Source of the DNA: Gnetum montanum
Lineage: Eukaryota > Streptophyta > Gnetopsida > Gnetales > Gnetaceae
Assembly: GCA_015680685.1 (NCBI GenBank)
Contig: MNCI01027256.1
Coordinates: 140,602 to 204,601 of the forward strand
DNA length: 64,000 bases
Reading direction: 5' to 3'
Shown: in pieces, positions 11,695 through 22,513 of the stretch
Layout: each line of letters starts with the position of its first letter
Position numbering within the stretch: position 1 is the first letter of the stretch
The notes under the pieces: generated by a model
What the model saw: only the letters and a program-made list of their open reading frames with translations
Told to the model about the DNA's origin: nothing
Database searches by the model: none
Position numbers and translations under genes: made by a program

Positions 11695-12073
11695 AACATG
11701 ATCCTTCGTGCTCTCTCATGAATAGGAATGTAGCTTTTATATGTAAAATACATTACATGTGATCATGACACAAGGGACTATCATAGAAAAAAAGCACAAC
11801 GTCAAAGGGACTTATGATAGGAGAGATATCATACATCCTTGAAGGGTAAATGGCCCCATGACGCTCCACACGTTTTGAGCGAAATTGAGGATGGTGAACC
11901 TGCTTCAACAAGTTCCTCAAAAAATGATGTTCCTCCTCCTAACATTGGTCATGAGGTGGTGTATTATAACCTCCACTCCACTATTCACAACCCTGGTAAT
12001 GATACCCACAAACACGAAGTGTTCAACGAGGGAACATGAACACACGATAAGGGCAGACGTTCTGATCGTGATC
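11695..12073. repeat. Duplicate of 10955-11333, probable assembly artefact
   Basis: These 379 bases match 10955-11333 at a constant offset of 740; the open frames at 11099-11299 and 11839-12039 give identical proteins. Single Ns at 11688 and 12074 flank the block, and the second N cuts the primer-binding site. This looks like a contig end placed twice. Confidence 0.85.
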
Positions 12074-12074
12074 N

Positions 12075-12089
12075 TGGCAACGGTGCCAA
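12075..12089 (-). other. Primer-binding site of element A (partial)
   Basis: The minus strand reads TTGGCACCGTTGCCA and is then cut by the N at 12074. It adjoins the LTR end TCATCA and agrees with the tRNA-Asp-type site of Athila-like elements. Confidence 0.8.
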
Positions 12090-12911
12090 TGATGAGTGAT
12101 GAGGTACCCCTACACTCAACCATACATATACGAGCATTTCATGCGCTATCCAGTTGAACTACAAGGACTAAGTGCTTATGCGCCTTAATGAAACACTCAG
12201 GGCTAATAAATCATTGTCTTCTCAAACTTACTTGTATTGTCACAGTTGTATGGTTAAGTAAGCTTGAGGTACATGATTTTTATAGCTTTTATATTTTTTT
12301 ATGTCTTCTGCTAATAAAGGAGAGAGAAAGAGAACTAAGTGGCTAACTTACATTAACTATTCATTAACTAGTTTCTAAATGCTCCTAACACCAGTATCCA
12401 TTCCCACTTGTCATACACATCCTGAACCAATGCAATGCTACTGGGATTACCAAATGCTAATCATTACTGGGTTACCAAGTGCTACACGCATGCTTAAAGT
12501 GGTCGTATTGAGTGTATTCAACTAAGGGGGTTGAAAGTTGAGAGAGAGATTAATTAACTAGGAAAGAATTAAACAATAACTAATTACTAATTAGCTTAAT
12601 TTGTATGCTGCACAATTTATCATAAAGTTCATCTTTATTGTCGTACACAAAATTATGCTCAGGTACAAATTGCGTGAATAAAGATCCATTCACTCTATGA
12701 CTCCTACTGCAGGCACACAGAAATAATTCTAACTCTGGAGTGACTAAACTGCAAGAATTTGGCTAAGGGTCTAGTTCTAACTATTTGGAACCACCAGTGC
12801 CGCCTCTTATTTATAGAAAATGAGGCAGGACGTGATATCGCGTATGCGATATCAGGTGGTGGCTGTGATATTACGTATGCGATATCACATACGTGATATC
12901 GTAGTTCATCA
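12090..12911 (-). repeat. 5' LTR of element A
   Basis: An 822-bp LTR with termini TGATGA...TCATCA. U3 holds three GATATC(GC) units with inverted symmetry (12834-12900), then a TATA box CTATAAATAAG (about 12816-12806), and AATAAAG on the sense strand near 12637. Two TACCAAG minisatellite units lie near 12435-12480. It matches 5486-6279 along its whole length. Confidence 0.9.
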
Positions 12912-12916
12912 AAATG

Positions 12917-13434
12917 TAAATTGCATGAAAAGTAAATTTAATCTAAGTCAAATTTTTGTAATGAATAAGAATCAATCTTGATCTTTTTTCCATTCATGGA
13001 ATGTGTCCAAGTACATTGCCACTTGAATAAAATGCTATACAACTAACTCAAATCCACACTATGAGCACTCATTGATTGTTCTCTAAGACTATGAAATAAA
13101 ACTGTAAGAGTTTTGGCTACTCTATTGACCAAAGAATGCCAATACATGATGGGAGCATATGTATTTATAGGAAAAAATAGACACTACGTTGATTGGGCCT
13201 CATTAACGCATCATTGCATGCATTGATAGGGCCTTGTTAATGCATCATTTATGTCAGTGGGTCAACGTTGATGGGGCCATGTCAATGTGGCTGCATCAAC
13301 ATAGCTACTTTGAAGTAGCTATGTTGAAGCAGCTACCTCAAAGCAGTTGTGTTAAAGTGGCTACCTTGAAACCATTGCATTGAAGAGGCTACATCGACAC
13401 AGTTGCATCGACGCAACCAAATGATGCTTCATCA
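12917..13434 (-). repeat. LTR of element E, 5' part (U3 side, right of the nested insertion)
   Basis: Continuation of 4980-5485 after removal of element A. It carries a TATA-like CTATAAATACAT (about 13170-13158, minus) and a U3 of short degenerate repeats built on CATCGATG, TCAATG and GTAGC. A 12-bp perfect hairpin lies at 13299-13324. The LTR ends TTCATCA at 13434, the inverted match of the TGATGAG start. Confidence 0.8.
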
Positions 13435-13449
13435 AAATGTTACCATAAG

Positions 13450-13632
13450 GTGAAAGGATATCTTTCTTTAAATCCTAATGGATTTAATGTGAAAAACCTT
13501 CAAATTCATTCTCCTTGGTTGTCTATAACTATTAGTATTGATAATAAATACTTGGATTTTCATTTTTTTAATAGAGTTAACAAATTGGCTAAAGAAGGAT
13601 TGCCTCATTTTAATCAAGACTTTTTCTTCTAA
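13450..13632 (+). pseudogene. Decayed coding relic of unknown family in block R
   Basis: The frame reads KGYLSLNPNGF, then KNLQIH, ITISIDNKYLDFHFFN and KLAKEGLPHFNQDFFF. The second R copy (61610-61850) keeps the same sequence with one frameshift, so the frame was once under protein-level constraint or both copies derive from one coding ancestor. I do not recognise the family. No start codon or domain can be assigned. Confidence 0.45.
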
Positions 13633-15897
13633 AAATGCAAAAAATTATGATAGACTAATTTTCAAAACCAAATAGAAGATTCAAAGTCTAAATTTTCCTA
13701 TAATGAAACATGTTATGAATATAGTGGCATTGTATAGAGGATAAACCAATTTCATAGATTGGTAGGAATATTAGAAATTGGCCTAACAATGCTACTTGAA
13801 ATAAGATTTTCCTTTTAAGGCTCAATCGTGGTTCAATAGTTTCTAAAACATACACTTGGTTTTTAATAACAAATAGAACCTTGATTTATTAGAAGATAAT
13901 AATATATATTTTTTTAATATAATTTAGAGTTTCAAAACTCACCTAAAGAATAATATCTTTTTTGATGTCTTACTCATTGAGGCTTATCTATTGGTGATAG
14001 TCTTCACCATGTTAGCATCAATTAGCCTATTTATCTAGCTTGTTAAAAAGCCAAAATAGTTTTCATGGCATATATTTGGGATTGCAACTTAGCTTCAAAA
14101 GTTTTTTTATCAACTTTCTTGTTTACTCACTATTAAAACTCTTCTTTTTTATCTACATTCTATTTTGATTATAGTTGATAGTATAAGGAAATAAGAAATC
14201 ATTTTTTGGGAGAGTTTGTATTTTATATGAAAGTGTCATTATCAAAATCAATACAATGATACATCCTTTTCCAACTTCACTATTTGTATAAAAATTTTCA
14301 TTATTTTTTCAATTGGTCTTTTAATATGAAGCTTTAGAAGATCCTCATAATGACTAATTTGTACAATTGCTTTGGAAAAGAATCATTTTATCCAAATACT
14401 AAAGGACTCTTATAAATAGTAACCATATTAGGGGATTCAATTGCTTATTATATCAAATTTATTTTTGAATTTTCCAAGGGGATGTGTTTTCTTTTCTTTA
14501 GTTCTCTACCTTAACAACTCCCATAATACAATATCATAATAATGATGATTAATTGAACAACGAATGTTTAATTTTATGCATGTAACCAAAGAAAATAGTT
14601 AACAATACCACATTTTAATAACCATGGAATCACAAATTTAAACATTTAACATATCTAATATTAGTCATGCTACAAAACTTTAAAACTCTAGAAATACTCT
14701 AGATGCCACTAATTACTATCAAAAGGTTTCAAAAATGATCCATTGATGTAATGGTAAGACTCCTTTTAAAAGTTTCCTTTCATCCATAATTTCTTTAAGC
14801 AAATCTCATTCAAGTGGCCCATGTGGAGATAGAGCAAAGTCATGAGTTTAATTCTAGATTCTATAGCAATGCTTCCTTAAACATCATTACACCTTCATGA
14901 AGTAGCATAAATGAATTGACATTTATAATATTTTCAAAATGATACACACTCTATTATTTAGGACTATAATGGCATCATCCTCATAACTCTTCTCAACATC
15001 ACCAAGAGTCCAATCTCATCAAAGCGAAGTCAATGTAAACTACATATTATCAACTAGTAATGATCTGCATTGAACATGTAAAGAACATGCAAAACTAAGT
15101 TATCAAATCTAACAATTGCATCCAATTTAAGTGAAATATAAAATCTTTATGCAAAGATTACTTATGCAGTGTGAACCGAAATAAGTGCACACATCAAAAG
15201 GAACCAAACACCCAAATTATCTAACTAATAAGCATATAATAGCCTACCTTCTTAAGATAAGAACTATTCCTAAAAGCTATTCACACAAAAAGCCAAGTGT
15301 GAGTATCTATAGGAAGCTATGTAAATAATATCTTATGTCTTTTAATTTTTCAAAGGGTGACCATTTCTTATTGGCTAAATAAAACTACATATTGATGGGT
15401 GACTAACAAAGGAATTTAACATTGAAAAAAAATTTAGAACATTGTGAAAGAAAAATATTAGATAATTATTTGCAATAGTTGTGATAGAAAAACTTGAATA
15501 AACAAATTCTCAAGCAATTGTGAAAGATAAATTGAAACCAAAAATATTTTGTGTAGCTTTTTAGAAAAACTTGTTTAATCAGTAATCCAAAGGTTGTTAG
15601 ACTCCTAAAATAATAATGATTTAAAAATACAGAACAAATCATCAACATAGAAAGGAGAGCATAAAGAAAAAAGCTAACACTAAATAGTTATCATGACATC
15701 AATACTTTGTTAGCAAAGTCTTCTTTAAGTAATTTCAAAGGGTCCCAACATTATCGTAACTTGCCTAGGTAGGATTTAGACAAGTATCCTACTTATTGAC
15801 ATTTATAGGGTTCATAAGAAATCAAAGCCACTTAGTTCTTAATAATTTTTAAGATTGCATATTCTCTTCAAAAAAATTTGATTATCTTTATATTTCA

Positions 15898-15975
15898 ATG
15901 AGGGAGGTATTAGCTTAGTGTTAAGAGGCTTACCATGGAAAAGATAGGTTACAGGTTCAATTCTAGTTAACAATG
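15898..15975 (+). ncRNA. tRNA-like (SINE-type) relic with A-box and B-box
   Basis: TTAGCTTAGTGTTAAG (A-box-like, 15909-15924) is followed about 44 bases later by GGTTCAATTCTAG (B-box-like, 15954-15966). Spacing and order fit an internal polymerase III promoter. A degraded parallel lies at 63555-63615 in the second R copy, and a related one at 16351-16414. No cloverleaf can be drawn convincingly, so this is a tRNA-derived relic and not a tRNA gene. Confidence 0.4.
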
Positions 15976-16732
15976 TTAAAGTTATGGATAAAAGAACAAA
16001 TCTGCAACAAAGAATTCTAATAGATACAAGAGGGTCTAGTTGGATGTAAGTATGTACCTCCAAGACATATATCTAACCTGATACTTTACTGGAAGATATG
16101 TAGAATATGAAGGTGCATCTAATGTAATTTGAACATGAAACCTATTGCTTAATTCTTGCTAAATAACAAAATAATAGTTATTCTACAAGTTTCTTCTATT
16201 ATAATTTTATTTTCATTTCTATTTTTTTTTAAAAAAAATTAGCTCTCTTTCTAAACCAAATACTACCATATGCCTCCACATAAGAAAAAGAAATCCATAA
16301 TTTGAAAGTAATGAAAGCTAAATCTCTAAAGTTATGTTAACTCCATGTTTTGAGGTGTTAGCTTAGTGTTGAATGTTTTGGTTTAAAAACTTCAAATCAC
16401 AAGTTTGATTTTAGTGTGAAATCTTGAGTGATCGAATTAAAAGAAATTCATGAAAAGAAATTTGCACTTACTTTGTCTAGACATATTCAAGAGAGGGGTT
16501 TTTGTTGGACCTAAGTAAAAATTTAGTTTCTATTTTATTTTATATAGTTTAGTTCTTGAAAATTCCTCATGTGCACCTTGAACTTCCAATACAAAGTTAT
16601 GTTCTTATTGGGTATAATTTTAAGGTCAAATAAATACTCTACTATATTCTTTTTCATTTTTCTTTTTACATATATCATCACACATATAATTTCGAGAAAA
16701 AATTTCAATTCCAAAGAAAAATTAAAGCTAAA

Positions 16733-16959
16733 TGATGAGCAATGTTATATCCCAACACTCTACCATACAAGTCACAAGTGTTCATCTACAACTAGATCAT
16801 ATTTGTGGATGAACAATGTAATTATGCTAGGAGTTGAAGTTAAGTTCATGATTGTTGCCTTCTTACTTTGAGTTAGTGAAATCTGGATGTATGGTTTAAC
16901 TCACAATGAGACATATGATAGATGATGTTGTTGCACTCATAGTACTCCTAATTGTAAAC
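16733..16959 (-). repeat. LTR-B fragment, left part (continues 17716-17750)
   Basis: Starts TGATGAGC and matches the first ~220 bases of the element G LTRs (28516 and 38219), including CAACACTCTACCATACAAGTCA and TTAGTGAAATCT. There is no primer-binding site to its left, so it is a 3' or solo LTR. The solo LTR 16965-17710 is inserted into it. Confidence 0.72.
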
Positions 16960-16964
16960 ATAAT

Positions 16965-17710
16965 TGATGAGTGGCGAGGTACCCCTACACTCAACCATAC
17001 GAAACGAGCGTCGCACACGCGATCCGGTCGAACTCCGCAGATGGACTAGTTGTGGCATCTAGATTAGTTAGCCTTAGGTCGCAGTTCGCTGTCTTCCCAT
17101 CTAGACTAGTTTTGCATATGTCACGTATGGTTTAGTCTAGATGAGGCGTATGATGTGTTCTAATTCTAATGCTACTCCTGATGGCAATGGAAAATAATGT
17201 TAACTAATTCTAAGCTAAGAGGAAAAGGGTAAGAAATCTAATCTAGCCTAAGTGCGACGAGCAACCGATTCCTTGATCAACCGTACACATCTTGGACTTC
17301 GTGCACGACTACCACTGGGACTACCAAGCATAGGCCTAGGTACGCCACTGGGATTACCAAGCGCAGACCCCAAATACGCCACTGGGTTACCAAGCGTAGA
17401 TCCCCCTAGCTACACCACTGGGCTACCAAGCAGTCACACTTAAATGCTCGTAATCAAGTNNNNNNNNNNNNNNNNNNNNNNNNNNNNNNNNNNNNNNNNN
17501 NNNNNNNNNNNNNNNNNNNNNNNNNNNNNNNNNNNNNNNNNNNNNNNNNNNNNNNNNNNNNNNNNNNNNNNNNNNNNNNNNNNNNNNNNNNNNNNNNNNN
17601 NNNNNNNNNNNNNNNNNNNNNNNNNNNNNNNNNNNNNNNNNNNNNNNNNNNNNNNNNNNNTGCGATATCGTGTACGCGATATCGCGGCCAACGCAAACCG
17701 CGTCTCATCA
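16965..17710 (-). mobile_element. Solo LTR of the A type with target duplication ATAAT
   Basis: The LTR starts TGATGAG at 16965, ends CTCATCA at 17710, and is flanked by ATAAT at 16960-16964 and 17711-17715. No internal sequence is present, so it arose by recombination between the two LTRs. It is far richer in CpG than its relatives, which suggests youth. Four TACCAAG minisatellite units lie at 17312-17430 and GATATCG palindromes at 17663-17688. A run of 201 Ns (17460-17660) hides the middle. Confidence 0.88.
17460..17660. other. Assembly gap (N run)
   Basis: 201 undetermined bases inside the solo LTR. Compared with LTR A it replaces sequence between the minisatellite and the U3 palindromes, so the TATA region is hidden. 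Confidence 0.98.
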
Positions 17711-17756
17711 ATAATAAAAGTGAAAATGAATTTTCAGTCTAGGCAATAATTGATTA

Positions 17757-18678
17757 ATCATTAAAGTGTCATGTTGATGGGCCTCCATTGATGTGGCCTC
17801 GTCAATGGATTCCCATTGATGCAACCCCATCGACATGGTGTTGCCCTGTTGATAGGGCAACATCAATGTATAGTTTGTTGTGTTTATGAGACCCCGTCGA
17901 TGCAACTCCACAATAAAGTCTATAAATACGTGCTCACCAACTATGTTTATGGGGGAGATAGTGATTGTTATAGCAGAGCTCTTGCAGTTTTGTCATTTGA
18001 GAGTTAGAATATTTTTCTAAGTGCCCACAATAGGAGTCAGAAAGTGTACAAATCTTTATTCAAGCACTGATCTACCTAAGCACACTAATGTGAACAACAA
18101 TAAAGATGAGCCTTTTGATCAAACCTTGCAACACTTGGAATAGATTAATGATTTATTTGATTTATTTCTGCATTTATCATTTTCATTAATTACAAAATTA
18201 ATTAAGATAAGTAAGACTTTAATTAATTAAATAATTAAGCTAAATAGATTAAACACATAAGTACAATTGCTTTGAGCATAACATACAATGTTTGATAATC
18301 TCAGTAGCACTTAACGCTTGGTAACCTAGTAATGTTGTATGCGTTCAAGACGTGTACAAAAAGTGGGACTGGATGTTTATGTTAGGATAGTTATTTATTA
18401 ATTAGCAATGAGATTAGTTAAATTGGTTATTAAATTAAGTTTCAAGTTGTTATAATCATAAGAAAATAATAATAATAATAATAATCATGTGCCCCAATTA
18501 CACTCAACCATAGAACTAAGCTTCACAAGTGTAGTTGAGAAGACAACGATTGTCATGGTTAGATTTCGCCACATAGAACCAACATACTTAGGAACTTAAG
18601 GTCTACAGAATGTGACCAAATTGTGTGTGAACACTTGTAATTTATATGGTTGGGTGTAGGGTAACTCACTACTCATCA
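17757..18678 (+). repeat. 5' LTR of element C (start approximate)
   Basis: U3 carries many CATCGATG/CAATG motifs like LTR E, a TATA box CTATAAATACG (17920-17930), the GAGCTCTTGCAG block near the transcript start, AATAAAG near 18094, and an AAT microsatellite (18466-18484). It ends ACTCATCA at 18678 before the primer-binding site. The left edge is not sharp: it follows LTR-B remnants. Confidence 0.75.
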
Positions 18679-18679
18679 T

Positions 18680-18697
18680 TGGGGTCATTGCCAGGGA
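18680..18697 (+). other. Primer-binding site of element C
   Basis: TGGGGTCATTGCCAGGGA, one base after the LTR end, is a diverged form of the TGGCACCATTGCTGGGGA site of F. Confidence 0.75.
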
Positions 18698-18841
18698 CCT
18701 TCAGTTTGTTATGTGCGCTATCTAGGACTTAGTGAAAAATTATTCAATATCATTAGAAAAAATCCTAATGTCATATCATACCTCAAAATAACAATAATAA
18801 TTATAAGAAAGCATACTACATTTCTTGTCTTCTAACACAAT

Positions 18842-20690
18842 ATGTCTTCTTCTTACATGAGTGATTCTCCATCCAAGTATGATGCAGAAAATCAATAGGT
18901 GGTCCAACAATACAAAGTGATATATGCTCATCCTAATGAGTATGTATCCAGTTTCACCTTCATCCTACACCAAGATGAACAACTGTAGTGGTGAGACATG
19001 AAGGGAAACATTGTGTTTCCACCTGATTGATCCATTCCAATGATGCTCCACCAAACTCTTATGCGATTGGGCATCTAAGGACTCCATGCTAAATATGTTG
19101 TGCAAGATAGTGATGCCAAGGATTATCATCCCATGAATACAAAATGTCTGAGAGATCAACAACTAGAGTAGCATTACAAATCTGAGAAGGGGAAGTGGTC
19201 CAATGATTCCCCATTATTGAGGTATGAAAAAGATGGTGGAGAATCCTTCTCTAGGGGTGTTCCATACAGAGAGACTCCTCTCTTTGACTTTGGTGAAGGA
19301 GGTCAAAACCAAAACTTGCAATCCATGATACATAATCTTGGTTTTGATAAGAATAAATCCCATGACAAAAGGGAATCCAAGGAGGAGAGTCATGGTAGGG
19401 ATGTAGGCAAGCAACATGATCATGATCATGGCCATGACCACCGAAGATGGGGTGGTAAGCATTGTGATGGTGCTAGTCCTCCTTCCTCTTCACCTTCATC
19501 ATCATCTTCTTTCTCTTCTAGCTTTGAATGCAACTAAAGAGGACATGATCATGATGGAAGTGACCAATGAGATTGACATGATCATATGGACCATCTGACA
19601 AGTCAAGATTTAAGGCACGAGCATTCAAGAGAGGCTCGCCACTACAAACAAAGGGGTAGTAAAGGGCATTGTAGGCACCAAGGTCAAGGGTACAATGAGC
19701 CTTTTCTTGCCACCTAAAGTATGCTAAACATCATAGAGGTACTGAGAATTCCAACAAGACACATGAAAGATAGTAGGATCAAGCAATTGGATATGAATAG
19801 CATCCCTAAGTTTGAGGGGGATATAACTCCGATCCACAAAACCATCTTTAGGATTTTCACAATGCCTATGCCTTACAAAACATAGAAAATAACTCGCAAA
19901 AGCTTAAATTATTTCTCGGGACACTCATCAAAGAAGAAAAAAGTTGGTACCTATCCTTAGAGTTGGAATGAATCCGTAGATGGAGTACGATGCTCAAACT
20001 ATTCAATGACAATTATCAAATGTACAGCTAAGTGTCCAATCTAAGAAGGTAGATCCAAGGTTGGAATTAAGGAATACATGAGTCCTTGGATGTCGTCATG
20101 GTAGATATTATTTCTTATTACAGTAATGCTCTGGCCATGGTTACTCTTTGTAAGAACAAAATTTCCACATCATAAATGGGCTTTGCTCTGAAATGAAGAG
20201 AACTCTTGGGATCTACACCCAAGAAAGACTATTTGTGTTAACAGTCCATTAGATCCAAAGGTTGATCAAGTAGGTAGCAAAAGAAGAAGGAGAGTTGAGG
20301 AAACATGACAATGTAGAAGAATACAACTAAGATACTTCCATTTGCAAGAGGGAGGTCCAATTTTGTGATAGTGAGGAGGAATCATCACTTGATGAGGTGA
20401 TGAACTAGAAAACCTTGCTGATTCAAAAATTTACCTTTGAAATTTGGCTAAGATAGATCAATTATGCTATTCTATAGATAGTAGATTTCAAGCTATTCTA
20501 AAAATTGCTAAAGAGTCCAAAGAACAAAGCAGTAATTATGATTGCAAGAGGCAAAAGGAAGCTAAACGTGCCAATCAAAGGAGTAAAGGGAAGATTGTTG
20601 TTGTAGAGGAAACTATGGAAACTAGATCAGATGATGATGGTGGGTGTAACATCTACAATATGAACATCCTAAGGGATGTTTCCTAGTCAT
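18842..20690 (+). pseudogene. Gag of element C, many stops
   Basis: Starts MSSSYMSDSPSKYD, then the conserved Gag N-terminal motif FTFILHQDEQL. An acidic and His-rich stretch (DHDHGHDHRRW) and a Ser run (SSSPSSSSS) follow at 19217-19537. A decayed capsid region comes next, and KIDQLCYSIDSRFQAILKI with a basic tail at 20444-20640. The zinc knuckle near 20647 is destroyed by a one-base deletion and a Cys-to-Tyr change. Stops such as the TAG in HQDEQL-W correspond to CAA in element D, consistent with C-to-T decay. Confidence 0.82.
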
Positions 20691-21487
20691 CTCATACTTA
20701 CAAAAGTCCAAGGTGTATACTCTAAATCCATGACTAGCAAAAAGACAAACACCTAGAAGATTGCCTTATCCTCAAGGTAATCCCAGGCAATTCCATTAGC
20801 AATAACAATATTATGCAAGTGGAACTCCATCACAACCATACAAGCAATACCAATAGTAACAGCATCCATAGTCGTCGGGAATGCCACCACCAAGGCAACA
20901 GTACCCTTACAAACAACTAGATCAATATGAATATTACATTCAACAACCCCTATCTCCATGTGACTCTTCCAGGTACATTTCTCCTTTCCAACACACTACT
21001 ATCCTTCCAAATACTATAGAACTTATTCTCCATATTCTAGGATGGATACCACATTCCATCTTTATCCTCCTCTTGTTCCTACACCTATTCCTCCACTCTC
21101 AATGCAACTACCATCTACTCCATCCATGCAAGGTGAACTCCCAACCTAACGGCAACAATGTAATGTTACCAAGGTCGTCAATCTAAAATCAGTTAATGAA
21201 CTAAGTGGCTCAGAACCTCATGCTTGTAAAAGATCATTTTTCTAATCCAACAACCCTACTAAGCCCTCACATACTCAAATAGCTAGTCACCCTACTCCGA
21301 CCTTATCCTCTACAAACCATTCCATCAACAACCCTTCAAACCAAATGCCACCAAAAATCCATACTGTTATGCTCACTCATGTCATATCTAATTAGATCTA
21401 AGCTAGTAACCTTCCTAGGAAATGAGCTAATCTTGGGAGTTCTCTTATCTATTTGCATATTGCTAGGGATAAAGCATGTAATGCTCT
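20691..21487 (+). pseudogene. Linker and start of protease of element C, cut by element D
   Basis: The linker MPPPRQQYPYKQLDQYEYY begins at 20881 and is the counterpart of that in A. Later, CTTATCTATTTGCATATTGCTAGG encodes the LIYLHIAR lead-in to the protease active site. The frame stops at 21487, within the sequence that should give the catalytic Asp-Leu-Gly, where element D begins. The rest of C was not found. Confidence 0.75.
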
Positions 21488-22353
21488 TGATGAATTGCAT
21501 TTTTCTTGGCTCTAATATCGAATATATCCAATATCGGAGCCCTAATATTGGGTACATAATATCGGGTCCCAAGATGTGATGTTAGATATTTAATATCACG
21601 GGGTGTGCGCTGGCCTATAAATATAATGCTTGGACACACAGTTTGGACATAGTTTTGCCATGGCATAGCAGAGCTCTTGCAGTTTCTTTTCTCCAAAGTT
21701 AGAATATTTTCCAAAGTGCCTAGAGTGTATGGATCTTTATTCGAGCATTGTTGTACTTGAGCATAGTAGTGTGTGTGGTAATAAAGACTAGCTTTCTGAT
21801 CAAATCATGTAGCACCTTGGCTATCTTAAATATGTTATCCATGCATTTAATGTGAAATTTCATTTAATACTACCAAGTAATTAAACATAAGTGAGCTAGA
21901 TAGATTAAATAACAGTTAATCAAGAACATAAGTACGATCACTTCAAGCATGCGTATGACTCTTGGTAATCCCAACAACACTTAACAATTGGTAACCAAGT
22001 AGCGTTATACATGTTCAAGATGTGCACGAAAAGTGGAACGAGATACTTATGTTAGGGTAGTTAGTTATTAATTAGCAATTAGATTATTTAAATTGATTAT
22101 AAATTAAGTTTCAACCTATTTTTAATTGTAAATGAATAAAATGTAAAATAATAAAAATCAATTAGCCTCAGTTACACTTAACCATGCTATTATGCTCCAC
22201 AAGTGTAGTTGAGAAGACAATGATTGTCATGATTAAATTTCACATCTTGGAACTAGTGTACTTAGGAACTTAAGGTCTACAAAATTTGACCAGATCACGT
22301 GTGAACACTTGTGATTTGTATGGTTGGACGTAGGGATACCTCACTACTCATCA
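21488..22353 (+). repeat. 5' LTR of element D
   Basis: An 866-bp LTR, TGATGAAT...ACTCATCA. U3 has repeated AATATCG/AATATTGG units (21515-21600), TATA box CCTATAAATATA (21613-21624), GCAGAGCTCTTGCAG near 21666, and AATAAAG near 21780. Two TTGGTAA(T/C)C units near 21963-22000 are the reverse form of the minisatellite. It is closely related to LTR L (52113-52704, opposite strand). Confidence 0.85.
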
Positions 22354-22354
22354 T

Positions 22355-22372
22355 TGGCACCATTGCTGTGGA
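22355..22372 (+). other. Primer-binding site of element D
   Basis: TGGCACCATTGCTGTGGA, one base after the LTR end; matches F's site at all but one position. Confidence 0.85.
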
Positions 22373-22513
22373 CCTTTAGTTGTTACGTGTGCTATCTAAG
22401 GCTTAGTGAAAATTATTGAAGATCATTGGAACAAACCTTAAATTCATATTATACATTAAAATAAATACAATAATTTTAAGAAGCACATTGCATTTCTTGT
22501 CTTCTAACAAAAG

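Larger units (their letters stand above)
5486..12911 (-). mobile_element. Element A: Athila-type Ty3/gypsy retrotransposon, complete ends, internally defective
   Basis: A full LTR-to-LTR insertion on the minus strand. The target duplication is AAATG at 5481-5485 and 12912-12916, a perfect match. Order in sense direction: 5' LTR 12911-12090, primer-binding site from 12089, gag, Pro/Gln-rich linker, protease, reverse transcriptase, then a noncoding tail, polypurine tract and 3' LTR 6279-5486. RNase H and integrase are absent, because the tail begins right after the reverse transcriptase palm region near 7790. Stops interrupt all frames. The RT has the FMDDFS...NW.KSHLMVQEGIVLGHK signature typical of the Athila lineage. 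The gag part contains assembly seams (10954, 11688, 12074), so the true length is uncertain. Confidence 0.9.
13435..16732. repeat. Repeat block R, copy 1
   Basis: The sequence runs parallel to 61600-64000 in the same orientation: TAAGGT(G/C)AAAGGATATCTTTCTTT near the start, GGGGATGTGTTTT near 14480 and 62072, and TCTAAAGTTATGTTAACTCC near 16325 and 63971. About 620 bases (13801-14420) exist only in this copy. A short decayed coding relic and tRNA-like segments lie inside. The class of the repeat is unknown to me. Confidence 0.75.

Noticed and set aside
15898-15975. Functional tRNA gene
   Set aside because: No acceptor or anticodon stem can be paired convincingly and the boxes are degenerate.
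17312-17430. CRISPR-like direct repeats
   Set aside because: Unit spacing is about 34 bases with no distinct spacers, and the context is a plant LTR.
17440-17749. Open frames of 83-101 codons across the gap
   Set aside because: They consist mainly of Ns.
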